64,000 bases of DNA from Schistocerca nitens (taxonomy: Eukaryota; Arthropoda; Insecta; Orthoptera; Acrididae). The notes under the pieces were generated by a model. The model did no database searches and was not told the origin of the DNA. It saw only the letters and a list, made by a program, of their open reading frames with translations. The DNA lies in assembly GCF_023898315.1 (NCBI RefSeq), contig NC_064622.1:168970178-169034177 (forward strand), read 5' to 3'. Shown in pieces: positions 1 to 12,152 of this stretch. Made by a program: the position numbers and the translations under genes. Within the stretch, counting starts at the first letter, position 1. Every line of letters begins with the position of its first letter.

Positions 1-330
1 AAGACCACTGGTAGGGACCTGCTGAGGGACTGGAGGTTGTAGAGGAGAGGAAAAGAGGGTAGAGGGATAGGGAGGCGGGAGAAAGAGGAAAAAGGGGGCA
101 GGAGATGAGCAGGGTGGGAGATGAAGAGGGAAGACAAGGCAGGAAAGAGTGCAGAGACACTGAAGGGGAGCATGGAAGAGGGAGGGGGTGTAGGAGGCGG
201 AAAGCTGCTCAGGAGAAGGGAGGAGGAAGAGAGGGAGCCCTGAGGAGGAGACAGGAGGAAGGTGGGGTTTGAATTGGTAGGAGGGGTAGGCGTCAGGGCG
301 AAATTCATCATCCGGGAGGGGTAGGTGCGG
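1..330. repeat. purine-rich low-complexity tract
   Basis: The + strand is almost entirely G and A (runs such as gaggagaggaaaagaggg) with no conserved codon structure. It reads as degenerate simple-sequence DNA. Open frames across it are composition artefacts. Confidence 0.7.
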
Positions 331-790
331 GAAGTTGCGTTGGGAAAGAAGGTGGAGGGTGTGGAGTTGGAGAGAGGGCAGGACACAATGGTAAAGGCGC
401 AGCAATGGGCTGGGGGTTTTAAAACTTCGAAACGAGTCGTGGATATAAATAAACAGTGGCTGGTAAGAGTGAAATATTTGTTTCACTTGATATCAATAAC
501 AGTCATGGTAAATCTTAGCCTAAAATGTTCACATTCAGAGTTCTGGATACTCTCCATCAATATCAGGTTGCATTGTATAACTATTTATAAGAACCTCATT
601 CTGTCTCTCGGACAAGGACAAATTGCCTTCATGGTACAGGTATGCCGTGATGTGTATTGCACATCTCCCGAGAACTCACGAGGTAGCGCAGTGGAACTGC
701 AGGTGCAGACAGCTAGCGCCAGCTGAGTGGTGGCGTTTCAACTGCCTAGAAGATACACGAGTCGTGTGTTTACTGATAGTTATATAAACT
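331..790. other. no recognised feature
   Basis: AT-richer sequence after the purine tract. A 133-codon frame at 325-726 has no family resemblance and no codon signature I can support. I see no element ends here. Confidence 0.5.
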
Positions 791-794
791 GAAG

Positions 795-1190
795 GTGGAG
801 TGGGTAAAAGGGAAAGGAAGGGGAAGGAACTAATGTTATCAAGTGGCATCGGGACTTTATACGATATCACTGGTGAAGAGCCAGACCAGGACTTGAACCA
901 GGGATCTCCTGCTTATTGGGGAGTTGCGTTAACATTTTCGGACTATCTCGGCACACTCCCTGGCAGTCTCATCTGGCGCCACCTGTTTGCAGTCCCCATC
1001 CATGTTTTTAGTGTTCGCTAATTTTGGGTTCCCGCAGGAGGTCGAATGTAATTGTGCATCCACACTGAATATTATAGATTCATTTTCCATCGAAAGAATC
1101 AGTTACATGGCTGTGTGACGTCTGTTCTTCCAGGCAAATCCCATAGAACAGGCACCCACATCCATATAACGTGCTGGTAGTGCTACATCA
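795..1190 (-). repeat. old tRNA-derived SINE-like repeat
   Basis: On the minus strand a B-box-like motif is preceded by a tRNA-like stretch (around 880-940). The same order of blocks occurs at about 23694-24010: GA-rich lead, a 'gatcactggtg'-like block, tRNA-like head, then a 'ttgtgcagccacactgaa'-like block. The two copies are clearly diverged, so this is an old insertion. I found no target-site duplication. Boundaries are approximate. Confidence 0.5.
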
Positions 1191-1759
1191 GGGGTGAGCG
1201 ACAGCAATGTGATACATTATATGTATCTACTGTGTCGAATCTACAAGCCATAGACTGGCCTTCCATGAGCTGGTACAGCTAGTGCTGGGAGTGAACCAGA
1301 GTGTTTCACAAATGAGGAGCGATACGTTCAAGCAGGCTCTTGGTCAATTTGTGCGCGTGTTGCATTTGTTACTGACTGCTCGTTCTTAGTTCTACGACCG
1401 CTCACACTAATGATGAGTTGGGTCACCAAATGGACTGGTTACTGTTAAATCACCGTACTGAAATGAGAGGATTTTGTAGCATAACTTTGTGTTGGGTCTT
1501 ATGTAATTTTGTAGCTTCTGTGCGACATCTAAATTAGACTGTAAGAAAATGGGGTGATGTCTGGTTCTGGTGAAAGTAAAAAAAAGTGGTTTTCCTCAAA
1601 TTATAAATACAGATTGGTTTTAATTTTTTTTTAATTCAAAAGTAAGTTGGCTACTGTTAAAGTGAAAATTGTAACTCCAGAGTGGTTTCTCACAATCTCT
1701 GTACAATAAATGCAGAAATGCCGTTTGGATGTCTTAATTATAAATATCAATAAGCCCAC
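1191..1759. other. no recognised feature
   Basis: AT-rich non-coding sequence with no element ends, RNA gene or receptor-like exon that I can recognise. Confidence 0.5.
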
Positions 1760-1771
1760 ATTCCACAGTGA

Positions 1772-2000
1772 TGGTGATGATGATGTTTGGTTTGTGGAAC
1801 GCTCAACTGCGCAGTCATCAGCACTCGTACATGGTCCCAATTTTTACACAGGCCAATCTAGACACTGTCGCGAATGATGACAATCAAATGATGAGGACAA
1901 CATAAACACCCAATCCCCAGGCAGAGAATATCCCCAACCCACCCAGGAATCGGACTCGCCACTAGACCACGCTAGCCACTAGACCACGAGCTGCGGACAC
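1772..2000 (-). mobile_element. tRNA-derived SINE with target-site duplication
   Basis: Minus-strand SINE. Its tRNA-like head is at the right end (gctcgtggtctagtggctag, A-box like; B-box-like gtccgattcc). The body contains the block 'aatgatgaggacaac' and the tail is (gat)n-like. It is flanked by attccacagtga (1760-1771) and atcccacagtga (2001-2012), a 12-bp duplication with one mismatch. A related block order without the same head is seen at 33825-34030. Confidence 0.75.
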
Positions 2001-2012
2001 ATCCCACAGTGA

Positions 2013-2430
2013 GACCATTGTTCCACCATTACGATGTAAATGGCACTTATATTTTTAGGCAAAAAATTCATGTTTTTTGGATGTCCCTTATTAGGGTGAT
2101 GAATTTCGTTCTCGTTTCGTTGGAATCAAATCTTTTTCCACTAACTAATATTTTAAGATGTGATGACTGGTGGAAGACATAGGGCGTCATATCTAGTGAA
2201 AAGAGTAGATATTCTAACAATACCTACTTGACATCTCTCAACTATCCCACAGTGAAATCGTGTATGTCAGTCGGTGCTTTATCCTGACCTGTTCTCCAAC
2301 AATTTCTCCATCCAAGTCGCCCAATAGATTTCAGCAGTGCTCGTCAGTAATTATTTTATCGTCACCAAGATAACTAGTGAGAAGACGCCCTTTTACAGCT
2401 CAAAAAACACTCGTCATAACCTTTCTGATA
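2013..2430. other. no recognised feature
   Basis: AT-rich sequence between a SINE and a mariner remnant. I recognise nothing in it. Confidence 0.4.
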
Positions 2431-3118
2431 GTTGAAATCCGATTTCACCTTTTTCAGCGAAGTATTTTTCTCAATCATGGTTTTGATTGGTGATTCTCTT
2501 CATGTTTGAAGTGGTGGGCCGATGTCTCATTCAACGGAGGAATTGTGGAGGAAAGAATCCAAACAATTACGATTTCTCATTTGCATTTGGTCAGCAATCA
2601 ACATATGTGGTAAGCATCTTACATAAAGAGCTATTGTCCTGAATTCTTCATGTAATATGCACCTCACTCTTTCTTCTAATGTACCTACGACATAAATTAT
2701 TTTGCGTACCTTCAGTCACCAACCCTGGAATAGCGTATTGCACGCTTTCTTAATACGTTCATATGTGGTTACGGTTCTGAAATGTTCTTCACGTAGGATC
2801 ATCTAGAGGAGAAGAAAGATTACGTTTAAATTGAGCTACTCATTTCTTAGCTGCTGACAATAAAATAATGGATTCTTCGTAAGAATGCACCAACTTAGGA
2901 TGAATTTTCACTGTCGAAAAAAAAAATGACTGATCGGTATTCCAATTTATCGATTTGAATGTGAACGACACCAGTACAACGAAGCTGCTTTTAAAAGACG
3001 TATAAACAAACCCATTGCGTGCAGTAGGTTGTCGCTTGACTTCCGTCAGACCACAACAGGTTGTAGCAAAGCAAAAAGAACAGTGTGTCGATATGGACGC
3101 CATATACACTGCGCAACA
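2430..3118 (-). pseudogene. decayed mariner-like transposase, N-terminal part
   Basis: Conceptual minus-strand translation gives pieces in the order expected of a mariner transposase N-terminus: VHPKLVHSYEES, then WVAQFKRNLSSPLDDP, then a TFQNRNHI-like stretch. Stops and frameshifts separate them. Only the DNA-binding half is suggested and no catalytic DDE/D motif is visible. It ends where the long inverted repeat begins at 3119. The mariner assignment rests on short motifs and is tentative. Confidence 0.4.
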
Positions 3119-3695
3119 CAATTAAAGGACCACTTTTTCGAAATCCCGTAACTGTATTCCACTGTGATGTAGATGTTTGAAATCTGGCTCAAAGGTACCT
3201 AACGATACAAAAGCATGGCATCCTGTGACGTCACCCCCGGGCTCGCCGACGCTTCAAACAGGAAGGCGTCGACACATGCGGAAAAAGGCCAGAACTCAGA
3301 AGTTCGTGTGACGAGTAAGATGGGTTAATGATGAGATTTTGGCACCAAATTTCACCAAAATTCAGTCTAAGGGCACCATGGACACAATGAGGTCACCACA
3401 CCCCTTTTAACCCACATGTAACCCCTTCTTTTCACGCCTGTTGGATGGAGGTCAGAACAGCGACACCCAGTGCTGAAATCACGTGGTTTTCTTATGGGTG
3501 GACGAGGCAAAGATTTCAGACTCACTACCGCTCACAATGGACTCGCAACTGCGGCAGGGGGTGGCATAATTTCGTTAGTGAAACAAATCTTTTCCTTAGG
3601 GTGTTGATCCCCGCTCATTTCGCTGTCGGGAACAACAGTTCTCAGTGCGATGAGCAACTGGACGCCGTTTTGGACAACGTTTCGTGCTGCTAATA

Positions 3696-6600
3696 CCCCC
3701 ATGAACCATGGACCTTGCCGTTGGTGGGGAGGCTTGCGTGCCTCAGCGATACAGATGGCCGTACCGTAGGTGCAACCACAACGGAGGGGTATCTGTTGAG
3801 AGGCCAGACAAACATGTGGTTCCTGAAGAGGGGCAGCAGCCTTTTCAGTAGTTGCAGGGGCAACAGTCTGGATGATTGACTGATCTGGTCTTGTAACATT
3901 AACCAAAACGGCCTTGCTGTGCTGGTACTGCGAACGGCTGAAAGCAAGGGGAAACTACAGCCGTAATTTTTCCCGAGGACATGCAGCTTTACTGTATGAT
4001 TAAATGATGATGGCGTCCTCTTGGGTAAAATAGTCCCCCATTCGGATCTCCGGGCGGGGACTACTCAAGAGGACGTCGTTATCAGGAGAAAGAAAACTGG
4101 CGTTCTACGGATCGGAGCGTGGAATGTCAGATCCCTTAATCGGGCAGGTAGGTTAGAAAATTTAAAAAGGGAAATGGATAGGTTAAAGTTAGATATAGTG
4201 GGAATTAGTGAAGTTCGGTGGCAGGAGGAACAAGACTTTTGGTCAGGTGAATACAGGGTTATAAATACAACATCAAATAGGGGTAATGCAGGAGTAGGTT
4301 TAATAATGAATAAAAAAATAGGAGTGCGGGTTAGCTACTACAAACAGCATAGTGAACGCATTATTGTGGCCAAGATAGACACAAAGCCCATGCCTACTAC
4401 AGTAGTACAAGTTTATATGCCAGCTAGCTCTACAGATGATGAAGAAATTGATGAAATGTATGACGAGATAAAAGAAATCATTCAGGTAGTGAAGGGAGAC
4501 GAAAATTTAATAGTCATGGGTGACTGGAATTCGTCAGTAGGAAAAGGTAGAGAAGGAAACATAGTAGGTGAATATGGATTGGGGGGAAGAAATGAAAGAG
4601 GAAGCCGCCTTGTAGAATTTTGCACAGAGCATAACTTAATCATAGCTAACACTTGGTTCACGAATCATAAAAGAAGGTTGTATACCTGGAAGAATCCTGG
4701 AGATACTAATAGGTATCAGATAGATTATATAATGGTAAGACAGAGATTTAGGAACCAGGTTTTAAATTGTAAGACATTTCCAGGGGCAGATGTGGATTCT
4801 GACCACAATCTATTGGTTATGACCTGCAGATTGAAACTGAAGAAACTGCAAAAAGGTGGGAATTTAAGGAGATGGGACCTGGATAAACTGAAAGAACCAG
4901 AGGTTGTAGAGAGTTTCAGGGAGAGCATAAGGGAACAATTGACAGGAATGGGGGGAAAAATACAGTAGAAGAAGAATGGGTAGCTCTGAGGGATGAAGTA
5001 GTGAAGGCAGCGGAGGATCAAGTAGGCAAAAAGACGAGGGCTAATAGAAATCCTTGGGTAACAGAAGAAATATTGAATTTAATTGATGAAAGGAGAAAAT
5101 ATAAAAATGCAGTAAATGAAGCAGGCAAAAAGGAATACAAACGTCTCAAAAATGAGATCGACAGGAAGTGCAAAATGGCTATGCAGGGATGGCTAGAGGA
5201 CAAATGTAAGGATGTAGAGGCTTATCTCACTAGTGGTAAGATAGATACTGCCTACAGGAAAATTAAAGAGACCTTTGGAGAGAAGAGAACCACATGTATG
5301 AATATCAAGAGCTCAGATGGAAACCCAGTTCTAAGCAAAGAAGGGAAGGCAGAAAGGTGGAAGGAGTATATAGAGGGTTTATACAAGGGCAATGTACTTG
5401 AGGACAATATTATGGAAATGGAAGAGAATGTAGATGAAGATGAAATGGGAGATAAGATACTGCGTGAAGAGTTTGACAGAGCACTGAAAGACCTGAGTCA
5501 AAACAAGGCCCCGGGAGTAGACAACATTCCATTAGAACTACTGATGGCCTTGGGAGAGCCAGTCATGACAAAACTCTACCATCTGGTGAGCAAGATGTAT
5601 GAGACAGGCGAAATACCCACAGACTTCAAGAAGAATATAGTAATTCCAATCCCAAAGAAAGCAGGTGTTGACAGATGTGAAAATTACCGAACTATCAGTT
5701 TAATAAGTCACAGCTGCAAAATACTAACGCGAATTCTTTACAGACGAATGGAAAAACTGGTAGAAGCGGACCTCGGGGAATATCAGTTTGGATTCCGTAG
5801 AAGTGTTGGAACACGTGAGGCAATACTAACCTTACGACTTATCTTAGAAGAAAGATTAAGAAAAGGCAAACCTACGTTTCTAGCATTTGTAGACTTAGAG
5901 AAAGCTTTTGACAACGTTAACTGGAATACTCTCTTTCAAATTCTGAAGGTGGCAGGGGTAAAATACAGGGAGCGAAAGGCTATTTACAATTTGTACAGAA
6001 ACCAGATGGCAGTTATAAGAGTCGAGGGGCATGAAAGGGAAGCAGTGGTTGGGAAAGGAGTGAGACAGGGTTGTAGCCTCTCCCCGATGTTATTCAATCT
6101 GTATATTGAGCAAGCAGTAAAGGAAATCAAAAGAAAAATTCGGAGTAGGTATTAAAATTTATGGAAAAGAAGTAAAAACTTTGAGGTTCGCCGATGACAT
6201 TGTAATTCTGTCAGAGACAGCAAAGGACTTGGAAGAGCAGTTGAACGGAATGGACAGTGTCTTGAAAGGAGGATATAAGATGAACATCATCAAAAGCAAA
6301 ACGAGGATAATGGAATGTAGTCAAATTAAATCGGATGATGCTGAGGGGATTAGATTAGGAAATGAGACACTTAAAGTAGTAAAGGAGTTTTGCTATTTAG
6401 GGAGTAAAATAACTGTAGATGGTCGAAGTAGAGAGGATATAAAATGTAGACTGGCAATGGCAAGGAAATCGTTTCTGAAGAAGAGAAATTTGTTAACATC
6501 GAGTATAGATTTAAGTGTCAGGAAGTCGTTTCTGAAAGTATTTGTATGGAGTGTAGCCATGTATGGAAGTGAAACATGGACGATAACCAGTTTGGACAAG

Positions 6601-6973
6601 AAGAGAATAGAAGCTTTCGAAATGTGGTGCTACAGAAGAATGCTGAAGATAAGGTGGGTAGATCACGCAACTAATGAGGAGGTATTGAATAGGATTTGGG
6701 AGAAGAGAAGTTTGTGGCACAACTTGACTAGAAGAAGGGATCGGTTGGTAGGACATGTTTAGAGGCATCAAGGGATCACAAATTTAGCATTAGAGGGCAG
6801 CGTGGAGGATAAAAATCGTAGAGGGAGACCAAGAGATGAATGCACTAAGCAGATTCAGAAGGATGTAGGTTGCAGTAGGTACTGGGAGATGAAGAAGCTT
6901 GCACAGGATAGAGTAACATGGAGAGCTGCATCAAACCAGTCTCAGGACTGAAGACCACAACAACAACAACAAC
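3696..6973 (+). mobile_element. RTE (BovB-like) LINE, copy A, nearly full length
   Basis: The 5' part matches copy B (40315 onward) from 'cccccatgaaccatgg'. The 3' end is an (acaaca)n simple repeat with no poly(A), as in RTE elements. The C-terminus (RVTWRAASNQSQD) resembles the BovB C-terminal DREAWRAA motif. The element is flanked by aataccccca at 3692-3701 and 6974-6983, a 10-bp duplication that partly overlaps the element's own 5' C-run. It sits inside the left arm of the older inverted repeat, whose homology resumes directly after the 3' duplication. Confidence 0.85.
4021..6951 (+). pseudogene. RTE endonuclease-reverse transcriptase, disrupted
   Basis: Frame 4021-4968 holds an apurinic-type endonuclease: GAWNVRSLNRAG, EVRWQ, VMGDWN and SDHNLLV. 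Frame 5001-6155 holds the reverse transcriptase: NKAPGVDNIP, AFVDLEKAFDNVNW and GVRQGCSLSPMLFNLYIEQ. Frame 6181-6762 opens with the catalytic RFADDIVILSE and continues into YGSETWT and the FEMWCYRRML region. Compared with copies B and C there is a frame break near 4960, a one-base insertion near 6127 (gaaatcaaaag versus gaaacaaaag) and a nonsense codon at about 6760. It is therefore not functional as it stands. Confidence 0.85.
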
Positions 6974-8154
6974 AATACCCCCAGAAGTTTCAACCCCCCT
7001 CTAAGACACTGCGGAGCTGCATCAGAGAAAGTGGTTGCCTCCCTGCAGGTACCTAGGGATACTTCCCAGGTTTTCTCTGCAAAGGCACATTTTTTAAATT
7101 CTCCATCAGTGTGGGCGAGAGCCACTGAGAGTATTTCCGAATTGGAGGATCCTAGATGGACTCTATACCATTGTAGCTATGCATGTGCCAATGTCGCGCT
7201 CATCCATGCTTACACCACAGGAGATAGCAACTGGAGGACAGAAAAAGCACAAGCACTCTTAGCTGCTTCTGATCATGTTCTAACTTCGTTGAATACCTTT
7301 GGACTATCCAACCTGTACACAAGAGCAAAGATTACGGTTCAATTATGTGCAATAGGAATGCAGCCCCACAATGTCCATAGAGAGGGATTGAAATGTCCAG
7401 GGCTTCAGAGGCGTCAAAGGTCGTCAAGAACGTCGTTTTGTTGCTCAGCCCAATGTGAACTGTCGTTTTTGGCCCCGAAATGTGTGGGAATCGACACCCC
7501 AAGGAAATGGATGGTTTCATTGACGCATCTTATGCCGCCCCCTGAAGCCTTATCGTGAAGGTTGTGAGAGGCAGTGCGCCCAAAATGTATGCCTTAGCCA
7601 CCCATAAGACCACCGCGTGATTTCAACGCTGGGTGTCACCGTTCTGACCTCCATCGCAGAGGTGTCAAAAGAAGGGGGCGAAATGTAAGAGAGGGGGTGT
7701 GTGTCTTCCTATCGCGTGAGACGTGCACAGTGGCGTTGTGGTGAAGTCTGGTGCCAATGTGACATCATTAACACACCTTGCATGTCGCATGAACTTCTGA
7801 GCTCTGATCTTTTTTTTCCGCATATGTTGACACCTTGCTGTCCTAAGCGTCCCCGAGCCTGAGAGTGACATCCTAGGGCACCACGCTTTTGCACCATTAC
7901 AGAGGAAAGTCGAAGGCATCTTCCACACAAATTTCAAATTTCTGCGTTGCAAACGCAAGACAATTACGGGATTTATCTTACCGTTTAATTCTGTAGCTCA
8001 GTGTATAATTCAAGATGAGAAATTTTCCTCCCAATCAGTCTTCTGCCAAAAGTCTTAAAACCGTCGCTCACTGATGTTGAACCAAGGTTCTATTTAATTT
8101 TTACACACTTAGGAAGAACAAGGTTTGAGTTACGGAGTTTTGGCTGTCGTTCAG

Positions 8155-8550
8155 ACAATGCGACGCTGGATCGCCGCCTGGGCCACAACTACCCGATGCT
8201 GATGTGGTGGTTCGGCGGGCTGCCGGTGAGCTCGCCCGGCTACGAGGCGACCTACATCATCATGTGCTACTGGCTGGTGCTCATGTACATCTGCACCAAC
8301 GTGCCCGACGCCTACTACGTGGGGCTCATCAACTACATCACCGCGCAGCTCAGGCTGCTCCACATCGCTCTGCCCAAGATGGCGACCCTGGAGCCAGACG
8401 CCGTGCTGCAAGAGAAACTCGCCCACACTTACGGACTCACCATCAAGGCTGATGTTCCGGCCGACGCTGGGGCCCAGGATGTCATCCAGGATAGAGTGTA
8501 CGCCAGGCTGGTGGAGTGCATTCGATTTCACCAGGAGATTATGAAGTTGC
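8155..8550 (+). CDS. odorant receptor, visible exon 1 (middle region)
   Basis: Translation in phase (aat at 8157) gives NATLDRRLGHNYPMLMWWF, then PVSSPGYEATYIIMCYW, a hydrophobic segment ending LMYICTNVPDAYY, then QLRLLHIALPKM, and finally RLVECIRFHQEIMKL. The 'ECI..HQ.I' block and the preceding membrane segment are typical of insect 7tm_6 receptors before the third-last exons. The exon is markedly GC-rich against its AT-rich surroundings. The donor is gtaaac at 8551, leaving phase 1. The acceptor chosen is ttcag at 8150-8154; cacttag at 8112 would extend it in frame by 14 codons and cannot be excluded. The exon lies between the foldback's right end and an RTE tail. Confidence 0.85.
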
Positions 8551-8566
8551 GTAAACTGTTTTATAA

Positions 8567-9850
8567 TCTTTACGTTGTTGTTGTGGTCTTTAGCGCGAAC
8601 GCTGCTAATACTTCCTGTGTGGTCCTCCTTATCTCTGAATAATCATGGTAACCTACATCCATTTGAACTTGTTTACTGTATTTATCCGTTAGTGTTCATC
8701 TACAACCCTCACACTCTGCCCTCCCCCCTCCCCCTCCATCATCAAACTGATTATTCCATGGTGTCTCAAGACGTGTCCTATCAATCGATTCCTTCTTTTA
8801 GTCGTGTTATGTCATAAATTTCTTTTTTTTTCCGGTTTGATTCAGTAGCCCATCATTAATCTTCAACATTCTTCTGTAGCACCACATTCCAAAATCTTCT
8901 ACTGTCTTCTTGTTTGGACAGCTCATCGTTTTCCTTTCACTTCCGTACAAGGCTAAACTCCAGACAAACACCTTCAGAAAAGACTTCCTAACACTTAAAT
9001 TTATATCAGATGTTAATAAATTTATCTTATTCCAAAACTATTTTCTTGCTGTTGCCTGTATGCCTTTTATATCCTCTCTACTTCAACCAACACCCGTTAT
9101 TGTGTCGCCCAAGTAGCGAAACTACTTTATCATTTACTAGCATCTCCTAAACTAATTCTATCAGCATAGTCTGATTTAATTCGACTACATTCCTTTAATA
9201 TTGTTTTATTTTCGTTGATATTCTTCTTACATCCTCTTTCAAGACACTGTCTATTCCAATTCAACTGTTTTTGCAAATTCTTTACCATCCCCGGCAAAAT
9301 TAGAAAGTCATCAACAACAGCCAACATTTTTATTTCTTGCACTGAACTTTAATTCCGTTTTCAAATTTTGCCTTGTTTTCCAGTAGCGTTTGCTCAATGC
9401 ACAGAACGACAGGCTATAATGTTGTCTCAGTCCCTTTTCAGCCACTGCTTCCCTTTCACAGTCTTGGACTCTTCTAATGGCAATCTGGATTCTGTACAAG
9501 TTGCAGATAACGTTTCACTCCTTTTATTCTCTCCCTGGTACCTTCGAAATTCAGAGTGTTTTGTCCAGTCAGCAATGTCAAAACCTTTCTTTAAATATGC
9601 AAATGCAATAAAAATAGGTTTGCCATTGTTTAACCTATCTTCTAGTCGTAGGACCCGTATTGATTCAAATATTCCTGTATTTGTCTGGAAATCAAACTGA
9701 CCTTCCCCGAGGCCAGTTTCTAGCTGTTAAACCATTCTTCTGTTAATAATTCACGTCAGTATTTTGCAAACATGAAGTATTAAAGTGATAGGTCTGTATA
9801 TTCACACCTGTCAGCACCTGCTTTACATGGAAATCCTTATACTAGTATTA
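8567..9850 (-). pseudogene. RTE-type LINE remnant (copy D), old
   Basis: The minus strand starts with the (caa)n tail, whose complement gttgttgttg is at 8571, about 16 bp after the receptor donor site. Broken frames follow that match the RTE reverse transcriptase: QKQLNWNRQCLERGCKKNIN and IRLQ-like IAIRRVQDCEREAV, then 'RFDIADWTKHSEFRRY'-like and NGLPIFI-like pieces up to about 9850. Many stops and frameshifts, and divergence from copies A-C, mark a different and older subfamily. The catalytic motif is degenerate (VVDDFLIL in place of FADDIVIL). 5'-truncated. Confidence 0.7.
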
Positions 9851-10399
9851 CTATTAATTTTTACAGTTATGTATACATAACATGTATGGTAGTTCTTGCG
9901 AAATTTCTTCACTATGATTAGTAAATACCCTTCTACAAAAGAATGAGCATCCACATCCGGAACGTCCAATCACTGGTCTCTACAACACTGTGGCTATAGA
10001 TACTACATTAATTACTATGGAGAGTACGACACTATTTTTAAATATTGTCTCGAGACGATATCAATTGTTAAAAAAAAAAAAAACATTTTAAAGAGCTGTG
10101 GCTACTCTGTGCATTTTGAACGACTCATCCAAAAACTACACTGATCGGTGAAGTTACGGCTCAACGTCTTATTTCAGACGAATTTCCTGTGTTAGCACCA
10201 CCTTTAAGTCATCTACTTTTCATGGAGTTAAGTACTACAGCAATTTATTTTGACGTGTATTGATTAGCACATTGTCTTTCGTAAATACACTGCTTGGCAA
10301 TTGCTAAAGAAAAACTCGAACCTGCTAAGGAACAATTGCCAGTTGCTATGGAACAACCGACAATTCCTAAGGAACACCCGACCAATCATAGTAAAATGA
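9851..10399. other. no recognised feature
   Basis: Intron 1 sequence. A 64-codon frame at 10294-10488 contains a short imperfect repeat (KEKLEPAKEQLPVAMEQ) but has no family resemblance. An A-run lies at 10070-10083. Confidence 0.4.
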
Positions 10400-10564
10400 A
10401 TTGTCGAGGCTTGGACATGTTAATTGCTGCGATGCCTGTGCACGAACGCTCTGTATGCATTCGATTGCTCATGCAGTACGATGTTTGACTAAAGTTTGCA
10501 GTGGAACTGATTAGTTCCACGTTATATGTGGTATGGCAAGATGTCCGCAAGACATCATTTGAGT

Positions 10565-11200
10565 GCGATTGTGGACAACCAGTCGGACTGTTCTAAGCTG
10601 GCCACAATGTCACTGCGGTGGTCACAGTATTAGGTGTGTACAGAAGTGTCATCTCGCAATTAAAAAGGGCCACTGAAGGTGGAAATCCTATGCAAAAACA
10701 TGCCAATGGTCGTAGACGAATCACCAAACCGCAAAAGGATCGATACATAACTCTTGTGGTGGAAAGGAATAGACGTCTCACTGCTAGTCAGATCAATACA
10801 GACCCTGCAACCGTTACCGGTATACTTGCCTCTGCCAGAGCCATTTCGCGGGGATTGAAACAGGCTGGTTTGTATGTTCGAAAGCCTGTTAAATGCACTC
10901 CATTTCAACCACGCCATCGCCGACAGAGAGTTCGTTAGTGTAGGGAAAGAGTTGTTGGGGTGAGCAACAGTGGTCCAGAGTGATGTTCTCCGACGAATCC
11001 CGCTTCACTGTGGCAAGTGATTCTGCCCAACAGTTAATATGTGGAGAGAGGGGAAACGTTACACATCAAAACCCTGTAGAACACGCATGGAATGTTCTTG
11101 GTAGACATGTTTCTCAACAAAAATCTCCTCCTCGAACCGTGCAACAACTGAAAACCGCCTTGAGAGAGCCTAAAACAAAATAACATATACATTTCTGAAA
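10565..11200 (+). pseudogene. Tc1-like transposase, internally deleted
   Basis: An open frame at 10618-10938 encodes the Tc1 N-terminal helix-turn-helix region (KRATEGGNPMQKHANGRRR, RITKPQKDRYITLVVERNRR, SRGLKQAGLYVRKPVK). After a stop, the frame with MFSDESRFTVASDS gives the first catalytic aspartate. The sequence then jumps at about 11065 to NPVEHAWNVLGRHVSQQ, the region around the catalytic glutamate. The segment that should carry the second aspartate is deleted. This is a dead internal-deletion derivative. Confidence 0.75.
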
Positions 11201-11324
11201 GGATCACTCCAAAGGAACCGTTAAGTTAAAATAGGGGACCGAAACATCAAACGAGCACATATTAAGCGCTATCTTGGAGAGAGATGAGAAATTGAATTCC
11301 CTTGAACACATAAGGCTAACAACA

Positions 11325-11526
11325 AAAAAATGGTTCAAATGGCTCTGAGCACTATGGGACTCAACATCTTAGGTCATAAGTCCCCTAGAACTTAGAACTA
11401 CTTAAACCTAACTAACCTAAGGACATCACACACACCCATGCCCGAGGCAGGATTCGAACCTGCGACCGTAGCAGTCCCGCTGTTCCGGACTACAGCGCCA
11501 GAACCGCTAGACCACCGCGGCCGGCC
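11325..11526 (-). mobile_element. tRNA-derived SINE (abundant family), full length
   Basis: Minus-strand copy. The tRNA-like head at the right end reads as ggccggc...gcaggattcgaacctgc, a good B-box. The body carries 'gaggtcatcagtcccctag'-type sequence and the 3' end is 'atggttcaaatggctctgag'. Flanked by ggctaacaaca at 11314-11324 and 11527-11537 (11-bp exact duplication). Same family as the copies at 12153, 13817, 15423, 20094, 37384, 48101 and 52801. Confidence 0.9.
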
Positions 11527-12152
11527 GGCTAACAACAGACAAAGCAGAAAAAATACTACATAAACTATATTCAAAACATTACAGACTACCTCTACCAGTA
11601 ATACGGTCACACCACTGTACGCTCTTCGAATCAATACTCAGTGTCACTTGGTCACCAAAAAGGCTTCACTCAGACGAGGGCAGAGAATTGTCCTACTTAG
11701 GCTATTTGGAGCCTTCGGCACGACCTCAGTGGATGCATTTTGTGTGGTGCTGGGAATTTGCCTCATAGATATCACGATCAAATACAGAGATGCAAGGTAC
11801 TGGTTAAAGACAGGAAGACAAGATAAGGACACACGGCAACTGGTGTACCGATACAGACGAGACGTCGCCTTAAAAGTTGGCGGTTGGATACATGACAAGG
11901 TGAGAGGGATGTAAGTGAAAAGGGACGTAGACTGCACGACTTCCTCCATGACATAAGTGAGCGATTGAGAATGAAATAAATCGATCCCAGCCGCGGTGTG
12001 GTATTTGTCTTAACTGGACATGGACCTTATTCCACTCACAAAAACCATGTGAATGTGAGACAGACACCTACATGCACATGCGGGGAAGAAGGTGCCCCAG
12101 AACACACTGTCTTCCTCTGCGGGCAGTAAGCGAACAATAGACATACACCACA

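Larger units (their letters stand above)
3119..7998. repeat. long imperfect inverted repeat (foldback), split by RTE copy A
   Basis: The left arm (3119-3691, resuming after 6984) is the reverse complement of the right arm (about 7330-7998). Matching anchors include aaatcccgtaactgt (3141) with the complement of caattacgggattt (7961), 'catatgcgga'-like blocks, and 'atggaggtcagaac...acacccag' (3442) with its complement near 7625-7660. Arms are roughly 600-800 bp with about a quarter of positions differing, so the structure is old. It may be a DNA transposon with long terminal inverted repeats or two inverted copies of one repeat. No transposase is recognisable. The right end lies about 155 bp before receptor exon 1. 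Confidence 0.65.

Noticed and set aside
8204-8452. 82-codon Arg/His-rich frame overlapping receptor exon 1
   Set aside because: It is the alternative frame of a GC-rich true exon; the overlapping frame encodes a clear receptor segment.
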